Origin: CAWFFV01 sp963814985 | GTDB taxonomy: Bacteria; Chloroflexota; Ktedonobacteria; Ktedonobacterales; Ktedonobacteraceae | DNA: 64,000 bases | NCBI GenBank assembly: GCA_963814985.1 | Contig: CAWFFV010000047.1 | Span: 1-64,000 of the forward strand | Reading direction: 5' to 3' | Part shown: piece by piece, positions 1 through 10,227 of the stretch | How the letters are laid out: the number at the start of each line of letters is the position of its first letter | Numbering within the stretch: position 1 is the stretch's first letter | The notes under the pieces: generated by a model | The model's database searches: none | What the model saw: the letters and a program-made list of their open reading frames with translations, nothing else | Told to the model about the DNA's origin: nothing | Made by a program: the position numbers and the translations under genes

Positions 1-123
1 TCGGGCACGGCCACCTCGAAATACACCACTCCAGAGACCGTCGGCGCGATCATTGGGAAGGGTGTGGACTTCTTTAGTACTCCAGGCACTAAGGAAACCG
101 AGCCTGTGCCAACGGCACGCTAA
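1..123 (+). CDS. C-terminal end of an unidentified protein (cut by window edge)
   Basis: Frame 1 is open from the first base to a TAA at 121-123 and gives a 40-residue tail rich in Thr, Pro and Gly (for example TPETVGAIIGKGVDFF). No start lies inside the window, so the gene begins upstream. No family is recognised. Codon use looks coding, and a hairpin follows about 25 bases after the stop. Confidence 0.45.
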   Translation, partial: SGTATSKYTTPETVGAIIGKGVDFFSTPGTKETEPVPTAR

Positions 124-148
124 AAGAAGGCACTTCCATATGGTGACC

Positions 149-179
149 GGGGCGCTCCCCTTCTGCGGAAGAGCGCTCC
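149..179 (+). terminator. Possible terminator hairpin after the first gene
   Basis: The arms GGGGCGCT (149-156) and AGCGCTCC (172-179) can pair, with one mismatch at the outer end. A weak T-rich stretch (CCTATTTTATC) follows some 12 bases later. The position just after the stop at 123 suits a transcription end, but the loop is long and the T-run imperfect. Confidence 0.25.
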
Positions 180-313
180 CTGGCCGCTCCTATTTTATCA
201 GGATACTCTTTTCATCAGAGAGCAATCGTGATAGAGTATAGTGCAAGAGAGAACACAGGTAGGTCCAAACAATCTCGTTCTGGCAATAAGACAAGGAGAG
301 CTGATGTCGATGG

Positions 314-1600
314 ATGAGCGTGTATCTGGAGAGGGTTCTTATTGAAGAGCAGAGAGAACTGCTCCTCGAAGAAATGATCCATGACCAGATCCTTGATGGG
401 ATGCTGCAAGGAGATGTGCCAGCAGAGATTGAAACCGCTGAAATCGAGGCTACGCAAAGTAGGCTCGTGGAAGCGGTACAGATGCCGCTTCCTGGCATGG
501 TGAGGCAGCAACCGCTGACCGTCCTCGATCACCCAACCGGGCGGGCAGTGCGTCAAGCTTCTCTGGCCCCTAAAAACCACTGGAAAACAGGTCGTCTGGG
601 CCAGACGGAGCGATTGTACTATGTTGCTGACAACAACCTAGAGATTAGCCTCGGAACCCTGGAGAATCCATTAGATCTGGAAGAGGCAAAGAAGCAGATC
701 AAACGAGCAGGCGAACTGACTGTCCTGGTAGATCGCCTGCTTTTGTGGTTCTGGTTGTCACGCAGTCGCCCAAGGCCGGGTGATGGCAAGACCTTCATTG
801 GAAGAAATGGAAGTGTTCCCGTGAGCATCGAAGAGATGCTTGAAATGCTGGGATATACAAAACACAAAAAGCGGGAGTATCCAGGTGGAAAGCAACAGTA
901 CACCGATGGATACCGGACAGAGGATAAAGACCGCCCTGACCTGGAATATTGCTCTCCTATCGGCGTTTCAGGTGTCAAGCGAGAGTGAGAGTGGTTTCGG
1001 AATCCGTGGTGCTGCTATATGCGGTATTCACTTGGCTTCTGGGAAGGAGTACACGCTGGCTACCTCATTAGTCCGGGGACTCGGATTTACTCCGTGGATC
1101 TGCTGGAACTCCCCATGCTCATGCACATCGATCAACAGATACTCCGTTTTGACCGAAAGGATGAGCAGCACGAAATACGGCTGTGCCTCTACCTCGCGGA
1201 GGCGTTCCGCGATCAGCTCAAGCGTGGAACGCTCGGCCAACCGCTGATGGTGCCTGTCGAAAACCAGCCTGGGCGGGAACGCTATATTACGATGGAGGAG
1301 CTGCTCAACGAATTCCGCATCAAGATTGATAAGAATAACCTGACCCAGCGCTTCGCTCCGCGCATAGAAGAGGCGCTTCAGAACCTTGTCGAGCGCAATA
1401 TCCTCGCACGAGCTGAGTCGGTGAGTCCTCTGGACAAACAAAAAGGCTATTGGGGTAAGGCCTGGTGTAGTCAACCAATGATTATTACCGCCCCGGAACG
1501 GCTTATTGAAGAATATCGCTTGTTCCAACCGGCTACACAACCGGCGCGAATCAGCGGGCCGGCAAAAGGGCGCAAACGATCTCCCAGCCCAAAGACGTAA
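314..1600 (+). pseudogene. Replication-initiator-like protein in two pieces
   Basis: Two same-frame pieces (314-988 and 1019-1600) are separated by a TGA at 986-988 and about 30 bases. Together they would make roughly 425 residues. A third frame is open across the junction (from about 840), so a pair of compensating indels is as likely as one nonsense change. The N-terminal part is acidic and helical (ERVLIEEQRELLLEEM). The C-terminal part has alternating helices ending in a winged-helix-like stretch (RIEEALQNLVERNILARAE), as seen in plasmid Rep proteins. An AAGGAGAG site precedes the start by about 12 bases. No exact family is recognised. The replication role is inferred from the fold-like pattern and from the second replication-like module at 5750-8668. 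Confidence 0.4.
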
Positions 1601-2107
1601 ACGAACGAAATGCCATAAATGCCGCTACCCCCACCGCTTCCGGGTGACATTTGCTTATCGCATTGAGAGTGGGTCTCGTTTCCAAAACTAGCCGGGAAAC
1701 TCAGATACCAAGCCGCCTCAAATACCTGTATTTCCAACTTGTACCTCAATTCTCGAAGCAATTGTGGATGCTCGGCTTATTAGACCTGTTTTAACCTGAT
1801 TTCTTTGTACAAAAACCTGAGAAACAGAAATAGCCAAAGATCAGTTCCTGCCATATCCTTGCAGACACCATCTAGCATTTCGCCACCGATTTTCAGGAGT
1901 AATCGAGAATTGAGGTAAATGCCGATTACCCGGAAAGTTTGGATCTCCACCGCATTTGGTGCAGGATGAGCTTTGCAGAGTGCTGAACGGTTTGCAAGAA
2001 ATCGTTGCTCTCTCCTGCCCAAAAAAGCACGGAACGTTCTCCTTTTGTAGAGCGAGTCTTGTGTGGACAAGAGGAGGAAAGCCGTCCGTTACAGCTTCTC
2101 GTTCTCA
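1601..2107. other. Non-coding stretch with one copy of a GC-rich motif
   Basis: No convincing gene lies here. One copy of the motif centred on CCGCTTCCGGGTGACATT is at 1634-1651, in the same orientation as the three copies at 4896-4973. The rest is AT-richer sequence leading into the ISL3 relic. Confidence 0.4.
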
Positions 2108-3830
2108 CTACAGAGCATGAAGTACCCGCTGGTGCAACAGTGGAAACTCGGCGCGGCCATACATCATACGCTTGATGAGCTTTAATTTGTTGATTTTTCC
2201 CTCCACGACACCATTGCTCTCCTGTAAGGTGAGACCTGCCAGTACGGCATCCTTGTCTCGTTGGATGCTTCGGACAAAGCGTTGCAACTCAGGAATATGA
2301 CTGGCTCTCACCAAGTCAAGCCAAATATCCAGGCGTTGGCCTTCACGATGACGAAGCATCTGCATAAAATCCTGAGCTAATTCATACGCAGCGTCGGCAG
2401 TCGGACTGGCTTGACGAATGACCACGAGTGCTCGTCGCTCTTTCTCTTTGAGATCGGACGGGTCACGGATAAACCACCAGATCGCTTGTTTAGCCGTCCA
2501 TTGTTCGGCAGGCGACTCTCGGACAGCTTGTGATCGTTGGGCTTTTCTTCCTGTGGGAACGGAACCTTGCTTGAGCTGAGCGAGGAACCGATACACCGCT
2601 CTCGAACTTCCCTTATATCCTTGAGCTTGAAGCTCACGCCAAAGTTGGAGACCATTGCGATGCCCTTGCTCCCAGCGTTCTCTCACAGAGACAGCATAAG
2701 GATCAAACCCACGGCTTCGTTTGTGACGCAGTTCCGGTTTCCCATAAGGAATACCACGTGTGAGCCAGTAACGTACAGTCCGTTCTCCCATTCTCAGCCG
2801 ACACGCTATTTCTTTCTGCGTTAATCCCTCTTCACGCAGTTGCACGAGTTGCTGATAGCGATCCAGTCTCTCCGCATGGCGAGCGAGATGAGCACTTCCC
2901 GCCAAGGGGACATCCTCCGTAAGCTGGAAGGGCGGTACTGCTACTTGTTCCGTGTCATCTTCCATATTTTGCGTTCTCATCTCAGAAGTTGGGGGCTGTC
3001 GACGCCTGATCGATCTCTGCGTGACAACGAGCGAGGATCTTCTTCTATGAAGTCTCTCAAGTTGTCTGTCAAATGGTATCGATCGGCTACCTGCCTTGCT
3101 TGAGGGGCTCCGTTGCGGGCGGCAGTGGCATGAATCCCCTCCTCGGTCACGGCTCACAAGATCGATCTCAGGATGCATCTCCATCCAAGACTGGGCTGTT
3201 TCCGTCTCCCTATCAGGTAAGAGATCAATGACCCCATGAGTGGCTAAATTGACGAGGATGGTTCCGAGTGGCGTCCCCGGCGGAAACTCCAGTCATCGAT
3301 CCCCAAGCGCGAGACCTGCTCTGATTGCTGTGCTGGAAGATCCGTACGTTTAGACGCAGGATGTCGTAGGCGGGTCACAATTCCAGACGAGGCGAAGCGT
3401 GAGCCTAACTCTCCGACTTCGTCGCCGACCAAGGGATCCGCCTCAATGGCTAGGCTCGGCCTCTCTTCGGTCGATCCGAGCCAACAAGGTACGATGAACG
3501 GCATCGAAACGGTCTCGGAAAAAACTCTAGCGTGTCGGCAATCCATCGTACGCAGCAGAATTGCCGGAACAACGCAAAATATTAACGGCGACCTACACAG
3601 GAACATCGGCCACCGAGCGTTTGAGATGACTGCGATATGTTGTGCATGAGCACAGAGCGGCGAAGAATTGCTTGCGGCAGAGACGAGAAGGGTTCCGGCA
3701 GGTTCAGGAAGCGTGTCTGTCACAGACAGTGAGACCGCCTTTAGCCCTTCAGGGAGAGCGACGCAATGAAGATGAGTTACCCATGTGCTCTCTGCTCCTT
3801 CATGAGTGAGCCACTTGCACAAGCTCGTCA
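2108..3830 (-). pseudogene. ISL3-family transposase remnant, frameshifted
   Basis: Read on the minus strand, three out-of-register pieces follow the order of an ISL3 transposase. The first is an N-terminal part beginning near LPEGLKAVSLSVTD with scattered cysteines. The middle piece carries RLGIDDWSFRRGR, the characteristic DDE block around the first catalytic Asp. The C-terminal piece (2108-3184) ends with the catalytic-Glu block ESNGVVEGKINKLKLIKR. The middle piece stops near 3244 and the C-terminal piece resumes in another frame, so no functional protein is expected. A helix-turn-helix region (GLTQKEIACRLRMGERTVRYWL) lies between the catalytic blocks. Terminal inverted repeats could not be defined. 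Confidence 0.8.
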
Positions 3831-4300
3831 CTCCACCTCCATTCTACCCGATCTCGATGTGGCCTCTGGACAGCGAGCGGGAGCACCAAAATAGTGGAGA
3901 GCCGAAAGTTCGGCCGTTCCCACCAAAAGCTTGGTCGCGCTGGCGATATCACAAGCAGACTTGTTTTTTCTACTGCAATGAAGTTCTCGGCATAATGCAC
4001 GCCAGATTGCTTTGGCTTCCGGCTGAAAGAGCAAATTTGGATCAGAGAGCAAGTCGGCGACCTTGTTCTGAGAAGGATAAATCCCCTGTGCATGAAGTGC
4101 CAGCATTGCTTGCCCCACTCTTCCTGAAACTCAGGGCTAACCGTTGCTCTTTCAGTTGTCGCCGATGTTGCTTTAATATGCTGCGACAATAGCGCGCATT
4201 CTTGCGTAAAGTGATAAAGAAGAACCTGTCCACTGTGTCCTATGGCCAAATTCGGTAGAAATGGCTTTGCCTTGGCCGAAAGTTGTGCTATATTTCCTAA
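3828..4300 (-). pseudogene. Remnant of an HTH-like transposon-associated protein
   Basis: One minus-strand frame gives LALHAQGIYPSQNKVADLL followed by a Leu-, Pro- and Arg-rich helical tail. This style of segment occurs in small HTH proteins and transposase-associated tails of Chloroflexota and actinobacteria. The upstream part (TTERATVSPEFQEEWGK) continues it in another frame. No start codon or complete domain remains. It abuts the ISL3 relic and the cupin gene. The family is uncertain. Confidence 0.3.
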
Positions 4301-4333
4301 CATGTCATTTGTATGAGATGAGAAAGGACAGCA

Positions 4334-4686
4334 ATGAACGACAGCATTAATCTCTGGAGAGAAGCTTTCCCTCTTTTCAGAGCACTGTCCCGACGAACCG
4401 TCACCCGTTTCAATGGTCACGACATTTATGGTTGTCAAGGTTCTGTCGGCGAATTTGTCTGGCACAAACATGATGAGACAGATGACTTCTTTTGGTTCGA
4501 GGGCGCTTGACGATCCATTTGCGCGATCGCGACGTGGTGTTGGGTCCAGGAGAATTGTTTGTGGTGCCACGCGGCATTGAACACCAACCGTTTGCAGAAG
4601 AAGAAACCCATCTCCTCTTGATCGAGCCAACTGGAACCCCAAATACCGGCGACAGAGCGACGGCAGCACCACAGCAATTTATCTGA
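4334..4686 (+). pseudogene. Small cupin-domain protein with a one-base frameshift
   Basis: From the ATG at 4334 the frame gives GEFVWHKHDETDDFF, the first cupin motif with its metal-binding His pair and acidic residues. It then runs into a TGA after FFWFEGA. From about 4492 the next frame continues LVRGRLTIHLRDRDVVLGPG and the second motif (PRGIEHQPFA). Adding one T in the TTTT run at 4490-4493 restores a continuous cupin_2 protein of about 117 residues. Such proteins are single beta-barrels that bind a metal or small ligand, and the ligand cannot be told here. The lesion is a homopolymer indel, so it may be a sequencing error or a true null allele. Confidence 0.7.
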
Positions 4687-5749
4687 TCGATTCAACAACA
4701 GGCGTCATATGAGCGTTACCGCTTTTCGTCAGAGAAAGACAAGGGGCAACCTTTTCTTTGGCAAAGCCCCTCGTGGCCAAACTTTCGGTAGGAAACGGCA
4801 GCAAAAATTTGGAAATTGGAGTCAAATCCTTCGGAGAATTGGGGTGACATACCAGTATTTCCTATTTCTCAAAACTCAGTAGTACCTTTGACCCCCCCAC
4901 TGCTTCCGGGTGATTTCCCCCACCGCTTCCGGGTGACATTTTGCCCGGACCCCCACCGCTTCCGGGTGACATTCGTGCTCACGAATGGACAAAAAGTTGC
5001 CCGATACCCGTTTTTAGAGAACCGTTTATTGCCTATCCCTCGTAGTAATCGGACAAATTTTCCACTACAATGACCTGAGATACAGGTAGTGGTTGGGCTT
5101 GTCCGTGTTTTACCGCGTTTGACCATCTGATTCCCATCTGACTCCTGTGTCCATCAGATATAGTGGGTACACCAGGAAGATCGGCGAGATGGGTGTGACA
5201 TGCTACAGGCACACCGTAATAAGTGGATGAGGAGGTAAGTACTTACAGTGGAGACGCGCTCAGCGGGGGAGAACGTAGATAAACGCTGTAGCGTTCCTTT
5301 TGGGACGTTTATATGGTATACTTTAGCTGTATTTTGCGGACAAAAAAGAAAGGAACCCCTGCGCCACAGTTTGGTTCCTTATCTTCTTGCTTGTCTGCAC
5401 CGGAGGTTCACAATGACGTAAAACGTACACATCCTTTTTCATTCAGGCTCATTGAGGGTTGCACTGTTAAATCACCTTAAGTGATCTAATAAGAGGAGTT
5501 TTACGCTTTCCGGCAGGTAATTTTTCACCTGTTGTTAGTATAGCACGCCCAAACTGCGTCAATTTTGCCTCGGTTTTTAACTCCTTCTTCTTATCAAACT
5601 CCCATCACATAGGTGAGTAGTGCGGCTACGGTGGCAGCGTATTCATTCTTAATAAACCCTTCCATTAAGAGAAGAGTCAGGTTTTTTGCCTTTTTTGACT
5701 ATGAAATTTATGTGTGAAATGAAAGTTATATGTAGAATGGAGCGAAATC
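4687..5749. other. One-kilobase intergenic region upstream of the replication module
   Basis: No gene is supported. The region holds three copies of the GC-rich motif (4896-4973) and a -10-like TATACT near 5330. A perfect 8-bp hairpin has arms AAGGAACC (5350-5357) and GGTTCCTT (5373-5380). An imperfect palindrome around CACCTTAAGTG lies near 5475. The region precedes an initiator-like gene and could hold origin or control sites, but nothing proves this. Confidence 0.35.
4896..4973. repeat. Three direct copies of a GC-rich motif
   Basis: Three same-orientation copies of a block centred on CCGCTTCCGGGTGA occur here. Equivalent A residues fall at 4899, 4922 and 4955, so the spacings are 23 and 33 bases. 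The first copy reads ACTGCTTCC in place of ACCGCTTCC. A fourth copy lies at 1634-1651. Read in reverse, each gives TGTCACCCGGAAGC, which begins with TG like transposon termini that carry repeated transposase-binding sites (the IS21 family is an example). Plasmid iterons are the other reading, because a replication gene follows. Confidence 0.6.
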
Positions 5750-7598
5750 ATGAAGGCAGTTTTTTCTACAGATCAATGTCAGGGCATCCCAAGCGTCCCT
5801 GTTCCTCAAGGATTTTGCCCCGAAGGAGTGGCCCAGACATGCTTCGATGACGATCTGCTGTTTCTTGTCGAGCACGCGATCCCGCCTTCTATTGGCGGAA
5901 AGAGGGTTTTCGCTCACCTTCTCTACTACGCGACGCTTGACCCCAGGACAACGATGCAGCACAGCTTACTGAATACTCTAGGAGAATATGGCGATGAAGC
6001 CATCGTGCTGATTGATAGCATTGAGGCTCTTGCCCGATCAAAGGGGTCTCCCTGCCCCGGAAACCTACCACAAGATTTTATTAGCCTTCGAAGCGATGCA
6101 GGTGATCCGCCGTAAGTTTCATAGAACATACACAGAAATCCGCATCCCATTAGGAAAGCGAATCATTCACATTCCTTCATTATTGGCTGGATTACACAAA
6201 ATGTATAAGAAGCATGGGAACGAAAAGGGCACAAACAAATTTCAAAAATTCGCCCTTCGCGTTGCCATGCGCATCAAATCGGGCAAGTTTGCCAGATATC
6301 AGTCCGCTTCTGGCAAACTCGCCTCTGATCACCAAGCGGTCGCGCAGGTGCTTGTGGATCTCCTAGAGGCTCATAATGTGAAGGAGGTGCGCATTCCGAG
6401 CTTGAATGAGGCATGCGAGTTGATTGCTCAGGCTCTACAAAGTGGGCGAGTCAGTGCAAAAGCGGGCGAATCCGCCGCTCAGCTGAAGACGGTGAACCAG
6501 GGGAACATGTCGAAACGGGGCGAATCCATCGCCCAACCAGCGACGTTCGCCGAGGAAACTTTGGAGAGGCAAGTTTCAGTCGCCGAACAAGTGGGCGAAT
6601 CCGTGGGCAGCAACTTCGCCCACTTTGTCCACATTTTTCACTGCAAAGAGCAAAAGTAAGGGGAAAACTCGCTCAATTCGTCTCAAAAAGGGCGATGCAG
6701 AGGCTATTTTTGCGGCGAACTCGCCCGATTTTGCCGACTTGGCCCGTCTTTCCGCAGATTTGGGCGAATCCGTCGCCGGCGTATCGTTAAGCGATCATAT
6801 ATCCTCTATTACTTGCAATAGGGATACGACGATTAACGATATTCCCCCAACCGACTCGCCTGCCTACAAAGATTCACGCTCTATCGAAGCTATTCGCCAC
6901 GAGGCTGCAGATCTCGCGGAAAGGCTCGATGGGTCAAGGGCAAGTCGGTGGTTTGCCAGGTTCATCAAAACAGTTCAACTGTACCCTCCTCATGTGCGAC
7001 GGCTGGCTGAAATTGATGTGCTGTATCACTGCGCGTATCCTGATTATCGGAAGAAGCCTGACAGGCCTGGAGCTGTTTTCTTCAAGCGGTGTGATGATTA
7101 TGCCAATCCCCAATTCAAGGTGAAGGATGAGATCCGCCAGTGGGACGAGTCTGGCATGGATATCGTCAAGATCCACCAGGAGTTGCAGCGTGGGCGACGC
7201 ATTCCGTCTGCCATGATGTTGCCATTTGACTCCGAGCCAGACTCTACAGAGCAGCCAGAGCCTTTGGAGGATGGGCTGGCAACATCGACATTCCTCGGTG
7301 AACGTCACAGCGTATCGACCTGGCAGGAAAAGCAGGAGGTTGCCCAGATCTCTCTCTTGAATACCAGAATGGACCTCAGCCAAGCGCAGGCCCTCTGCAA
7401 GCAGATACGCCAGGAAGTAGAGGAGTTCTCAAGCAAATGCGCAAGATTGGGCAGGAGTTTGAGTTCTGGGCAGATATCTATTCTGGAGATCAGGATGGCG
7501 AGTTCCTTGTGGTAACGAGCTGGGATGGAAATGAGGAGGAGTGGGCGAACGCGGCAACATGGAATCGCTATTTCGCAGAAGTGAAAAAGTGCTACTAG
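5750..7598 (+). pseudogene. Replication-initiator-like gene with several frameshifts
   Basis: Pieces in frames 2, 3 and 1 read as one protein of about 615 residues. The first break is near 6050 (GGGG run). The second is near 6632 (TTTTT run). The third, near 7430, restores a C-terminus ending EVKKCY at a TAG at 7596-7598. The first third looks like a winged-helix domain (ETYHKILLAFEAMQVIRRKF, then IPLGKRIIHIPSLLAGL). The middle holds repeated Gly-Glu-Ser segments. The C-terminal third has VRRLAEIDVLYHCAYPDY, similar to replication proteins that carry a DnaD-like tail. The stop lies 11 bases before the DnaC-like loader gene, which supports a joint replication module. The exact family is not identified. 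Confidence 0.5.
6464..6771 (+). repeat. Four identical decamers inside the initiator-like gene
   Basis: The decamer GGGCGAATCC occurs exactly at 6464, 6518, 6593 and 6762, with a near match (GGGCGAGTCA) at 6444. The reverse-oriented core TTCGCCCA is at 6615-6622. Each copy encodes Gly-Glu-Ser in its local frame. Iterons inside an initiator gene, next to a helicase-loader gene, recall the lambda O/P arrangement. A repeated peptide motif is the simpler alternative. Confidence 0.55.
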
Positions 7599-7609
7599 TG
7601 AGGTAACCT

Positions 7610-8668
7610 ATGGGTGATTTTGAGAGCTTAGGCGATATCATGCGAGGTTCCGGCAAAAAAAGGTATGAGAAGACGGTTCATGGCCGCATTGTTGAAGGAG
7701 GCGTGTTCCCTGCTTCCTCACTTCAACGACACCAGCCTGATATGCCAAGTAATGAACAGTTGGGGAAGCCTGGAGATGCGGTGATACAGCCTTTTTCCCG
7801 GCGCTCACATGTGCCGGGGGATGTGCAGGCCAGTCTGTGTTCCTCCCCATCACCGGGCGGTTTGTCTTCCAGTAGTGTATGCCCAATATGCAAGGGAGCT
7901 GGACTGTTGCGAAGGGATGTCCCTTATGGGCATCCAGATTTTGGAAAAACGGTTGCCTGTGTGTGCAAGGAGCGAGAACTCCATCTGAGGCGGCAGCAGA
8001 AGATGATCGCTCTGTCTGAACGGTTTGGTTTCCAGCAGGGGAAAGTGCTCTCAAACTTTCGATGCCAACTGAGGGGGGTACAGGAGGCTGTTCAGGAGGC
8101 CAAGGGCATGATCGAACGTCTCGAAGCATGGGCGGCCCAGAGAAATATTGCGCAACAGACGAAAGATGTGGCTCCACCTCCACAAGAGTGGTTAGTGTTC
8201 CGGGGACCCGTAGGAATTGGCAAGACGCATTTGGCGATGGCCATTACGCATGCCTGTATTGATGCAGGGATCGTCGCGCTTTTCGCGACCGTGCCGGATC
8301 TGCTTGATCACTTGAGAGCAACATACGAGCCGACAGCCAGGGCAGTGTACGATGATATGTTCACACAACTCAGGGATGCGGAAGTACTGGTGCTCGATGA
8401 TCTGGGAACGCAGCGTAGCTCCCCGTGGGCCGACGAAAAAATCTTTCAGTTAATCAACCACAGATATAATTTTGGCTGGCCTACCGTGATTACCCTCAAT
8501 AAGAAAGCATGGACTTACCTTGATGAACGTATCAGTTCTCGCCTCCAGGATGCAGGCCTCGTCCTTCTTGTAGACATGGAGGATGCGCAGGATTATCGCC
8601 TGCGTCAGGGGAAAAATGCTGCCCGGCGTACTCTGAGTCCGGAAAGTTCGGTGAACAGCGAGCGGTAA
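7610..8668 (+). CDS. DnaC/IstB-type AAA+ ATPase (helicase loader-like)
   Basis: The protein has 352 residues and the gene is intact. A zinc-knuckle-like segment lies at about residues 90-120 (CPICKGAG, then CVCKERE). The AAA+ module follows with Walker A GPVGIGKTH at about residue 198 and Walker B VLVLDDLGTQ near 261. A sensor-1-like ITLN and an Arg-containing SSRLQDAGLVLLVDM segment come after that. This order is that of DnaC/DnaI helicase loaders rather than IS21 IstB, which usually lacks the Cys segment. The ATG at 7610 follows TGAGGT. It lies 11 bases after the initiator-like gene and 1 base before a small ORF. It would load a replicative helicase, inferred from family and position. Confidence 0.8.
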   Translation: MGDFESLGDIMRGSGKKRYEKTVHGRIVEGGVFPASSLQRHQPDMPSNEQLGKPGDAVIQPFSRRSHVPGDVQASLCSSPSPGGLSSSSVCPICKGAGLLRRDVPYGHPDFGKTVACVCKERELHLRRQQKMIALSERFGFQQGKVLSNFRCQLRGVQEAVQEAKGMIERLEAWAAQRNIAQQTKDVAPPPQEWLVFRGPVGIGKTHLAMAITHACIDAGIVALFATVPDLLDHLRATYEPTARAVYDDMFTQLRDAEVLVLDDLGTQRSSPWADEKIFQLINHRYNFGWPTVITLNKKAWTYLDERISSRLQDAGLVLLVDMEDAQDYRLRQGKNAARRTLSPESSVNSER

Positions 8669-8669
8669 C

Positions 8670-8840
8670 ATGGGAACAAAGGCTTCTATGCCTATCACAG
8701 AACACCAGGGCCTTCCCTTGTGGAACAGTCAACTGACGGAACCTGGAAATAAAAACATACCGGTGAGCCAGATTAGCCACGCCGAGGATCAGATTTTCTT
8801 TGATGGGCAACTGTATCACTCTCGTGGAGCTCCAGCCTGA
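8670..8840 (+). CDS. Small protein, 56 residues, following the loader gene
   Basis: The ATG at 8670 starts one base after the loader gene's TAA, and the frame runs to TGA at 8838-8840. The product begins MGTKASMPITEHQGLPLWN and has an acidic centre (HAEDQIFFDG). No family is recognised. Tight spacing suggests translational coupling to the loader. It is too short to exclude chance. Confidence 0.4.
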   Translation: MGTKASMPITEHQGLPLWNSQLTEPGNKNIPVSQISHAEDQIFFDGQLYHSRGAPA

Positions 8841-9055
8841 ATGATCCCTTCCTCCTGCCTCCATTGCAGGTGATTTGCATCCTCGCGACCAATCCTGGTT
8901 GCCAAACTGTTTACTACCTCCCTTATCCAGTAATAAAGAGCCGTGGTGCATGTACAAAAAGAAATTGTCAGACATGAGAAGTAGTCTTCTGTCCCTTGTT
9001 GCATAATCACTCTGTCTTCCAGCAGTTCACGCTATTCGCAAAAAGAGGTGGCTAT

Positions 9056-9598
9056 TTAAGCGCAAGTCGAACGGGTTTCGGGACGCTACACAGATGGGTA
9101 TCATTCGCTGGAAGATCTACGAACAGGCCAAAGCTCTGTTTCCAGCGGTACATCTGACCTATGGCTATTCACGAAACACACGCTCATTGAGCATGAGCTA
9201 GAGAAATCGCACCAGACCAATGCTCGCTGTATTAGTGGGTATCCCCTGGCTCAATCTGATGGACCCTCGATCTGTTCAAGTGGGTAAGGCGAAACAATAG
9301 GCAGTTACACAAAGCGACCATCCGAAAGGGAAGTCGACAACAAAGAAATACCACGCCAAAGTATGTACATGGGTTTCGTCTCTTCGACTGCGTGAGGTAT
9401 CAGGACCAGATCGGTTTTGTCTTCGGAAGAAGAAGTACAGGCTACTTCGATCTGCGCCGTCTGGATGGCATAAATCCATGCGAGCGCTAGTCATAAACAG
9501 TTAAAAGTTGTCCAGTTAGCCACGGCTTGCTTAGTCGAAAGGAGGGCGGCGCTTCCTCCCACAGCCTGAAGGCATGTGGGTCTCCGCGTTGCATTTTG
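9056..9598 (+). pseudogene. Truncated IscB copy (C-terminal part and right end only)
   Basis: This stretch is closely similar to the reverse complement of 31440-32000, where a longer IscB gene lies. It keeps the region after the HNH domain (TQMGIIRWKIYEQAKALFP) and the C-terminal block (frames near KYHAKVCTWVS and SIGYFDLR-like segments), now broken by several stops. The right end with its CCCACA...TGTGGG hairpin (9558-9580) is retained. The RuvC-I, bridge helix and HNH parts are missing. It is an inert relic, and its junction with unrelated DNA is near 9055. Confidence 0.75.
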
Positions 9599-9858
9599 AT
9601 GAATAAACACATCGACGGCAAACGCCTGAACAGCAGATAAAACAGGCGGGATATACGCTAGGCGAATTTTGCCAGGAACTGGGGATCGCTAAGACAACCT
9701 TTTATGACTACCGGACTGGCCGACCCATTCCACATAAGCTTCGCCAGCGCATTGAAGAACTATTGCAGTGCTCTTTTCAGGAATTTCTGAGTTCTGATCA
9801 GGAAAACAAACTCATTATGCTCCCCCTCGAAGCACAACGGCGTTCCGGTCAGCGATAA
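9599..9858 (+). pseudogene. Small XRE-like HTH protein, frameshifted near its start
   Basis: The ATG at 9599 lies directly after the IscB right end. After about eight codons a shift is needed. The frame then reads KQAGYTLGEFCQELGIAK and TTFYDYRTGRPIPHKLRQ, a clear helix-turn-helix of the XRE type, and ends with a TAA at 9856. The full product would be about 85 residues. It is a likely DNA-binding regulator relic whose upstream region was replaced by the IscB insertion. Confidence 0.6.
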
Positions 9859-10227
9859 CTTGAATGGGTATTTCCCGAAGCCATTGACAAGTCTTTCTCC
9901 CCCGCCGCAACTCTTCTTCGTCGCTTTTCTCAATGTGAACGTTGCGTGACCCTTTTTGTGAACGTTTCATGAACAAATTTTCTCATCTTCAGCGCAACCA
10001 CACTGTATACTCTGAGTGATGCAGGATACACGCATGGTTTCAAGTATATTCTGTATCACGTTTTACCTGATTTTGACAAGATGGGCTTTAGCCCGGCGCA
10101 AGCCACGCGGTTTGAACCCGTGGTGAGCCGTGCTCTGGCTTTAGCCGATAAGCTGATTGAAAGTATGTTCTAACTATGCTATACTCGGAGTACCGGAGCA
10201 GCACCTGGAGCAGGGAGAAAAGAGACG
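9859..10227. other. Intergenic region with a 23-bp-spaced repeat and a TnpB left end
   Basis: TGTGAACGTT occurs at 9934-9943 and again at 9957-9966, with similar flanks (GCGTGAC and TCATGAA). This could be a paired operator site. From about 10080 the TGGGCTTTAGCCC hairpin marks the left end of the following TnpB element. No gene is supported. Confidence 0.4.

Noticed and set aside
5413..5421. Minimal ORF ATG-ACG-TAA after a GGAGG site near 5404-5409
   Set aside because: A two-codon ORF with a ribosome site can act in translation control, but there is no gene directly downstream to control and the match could be chance.
7610..8668. IS21 IstB helper ATPase
   Set aside because: There is no IstA next to it. 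The Cys-rich segment and the initiator-like gene upstream fit a DnaC-type loader better, although the GC-rich repeats keep IS21 in mind as a source of nearby relics.
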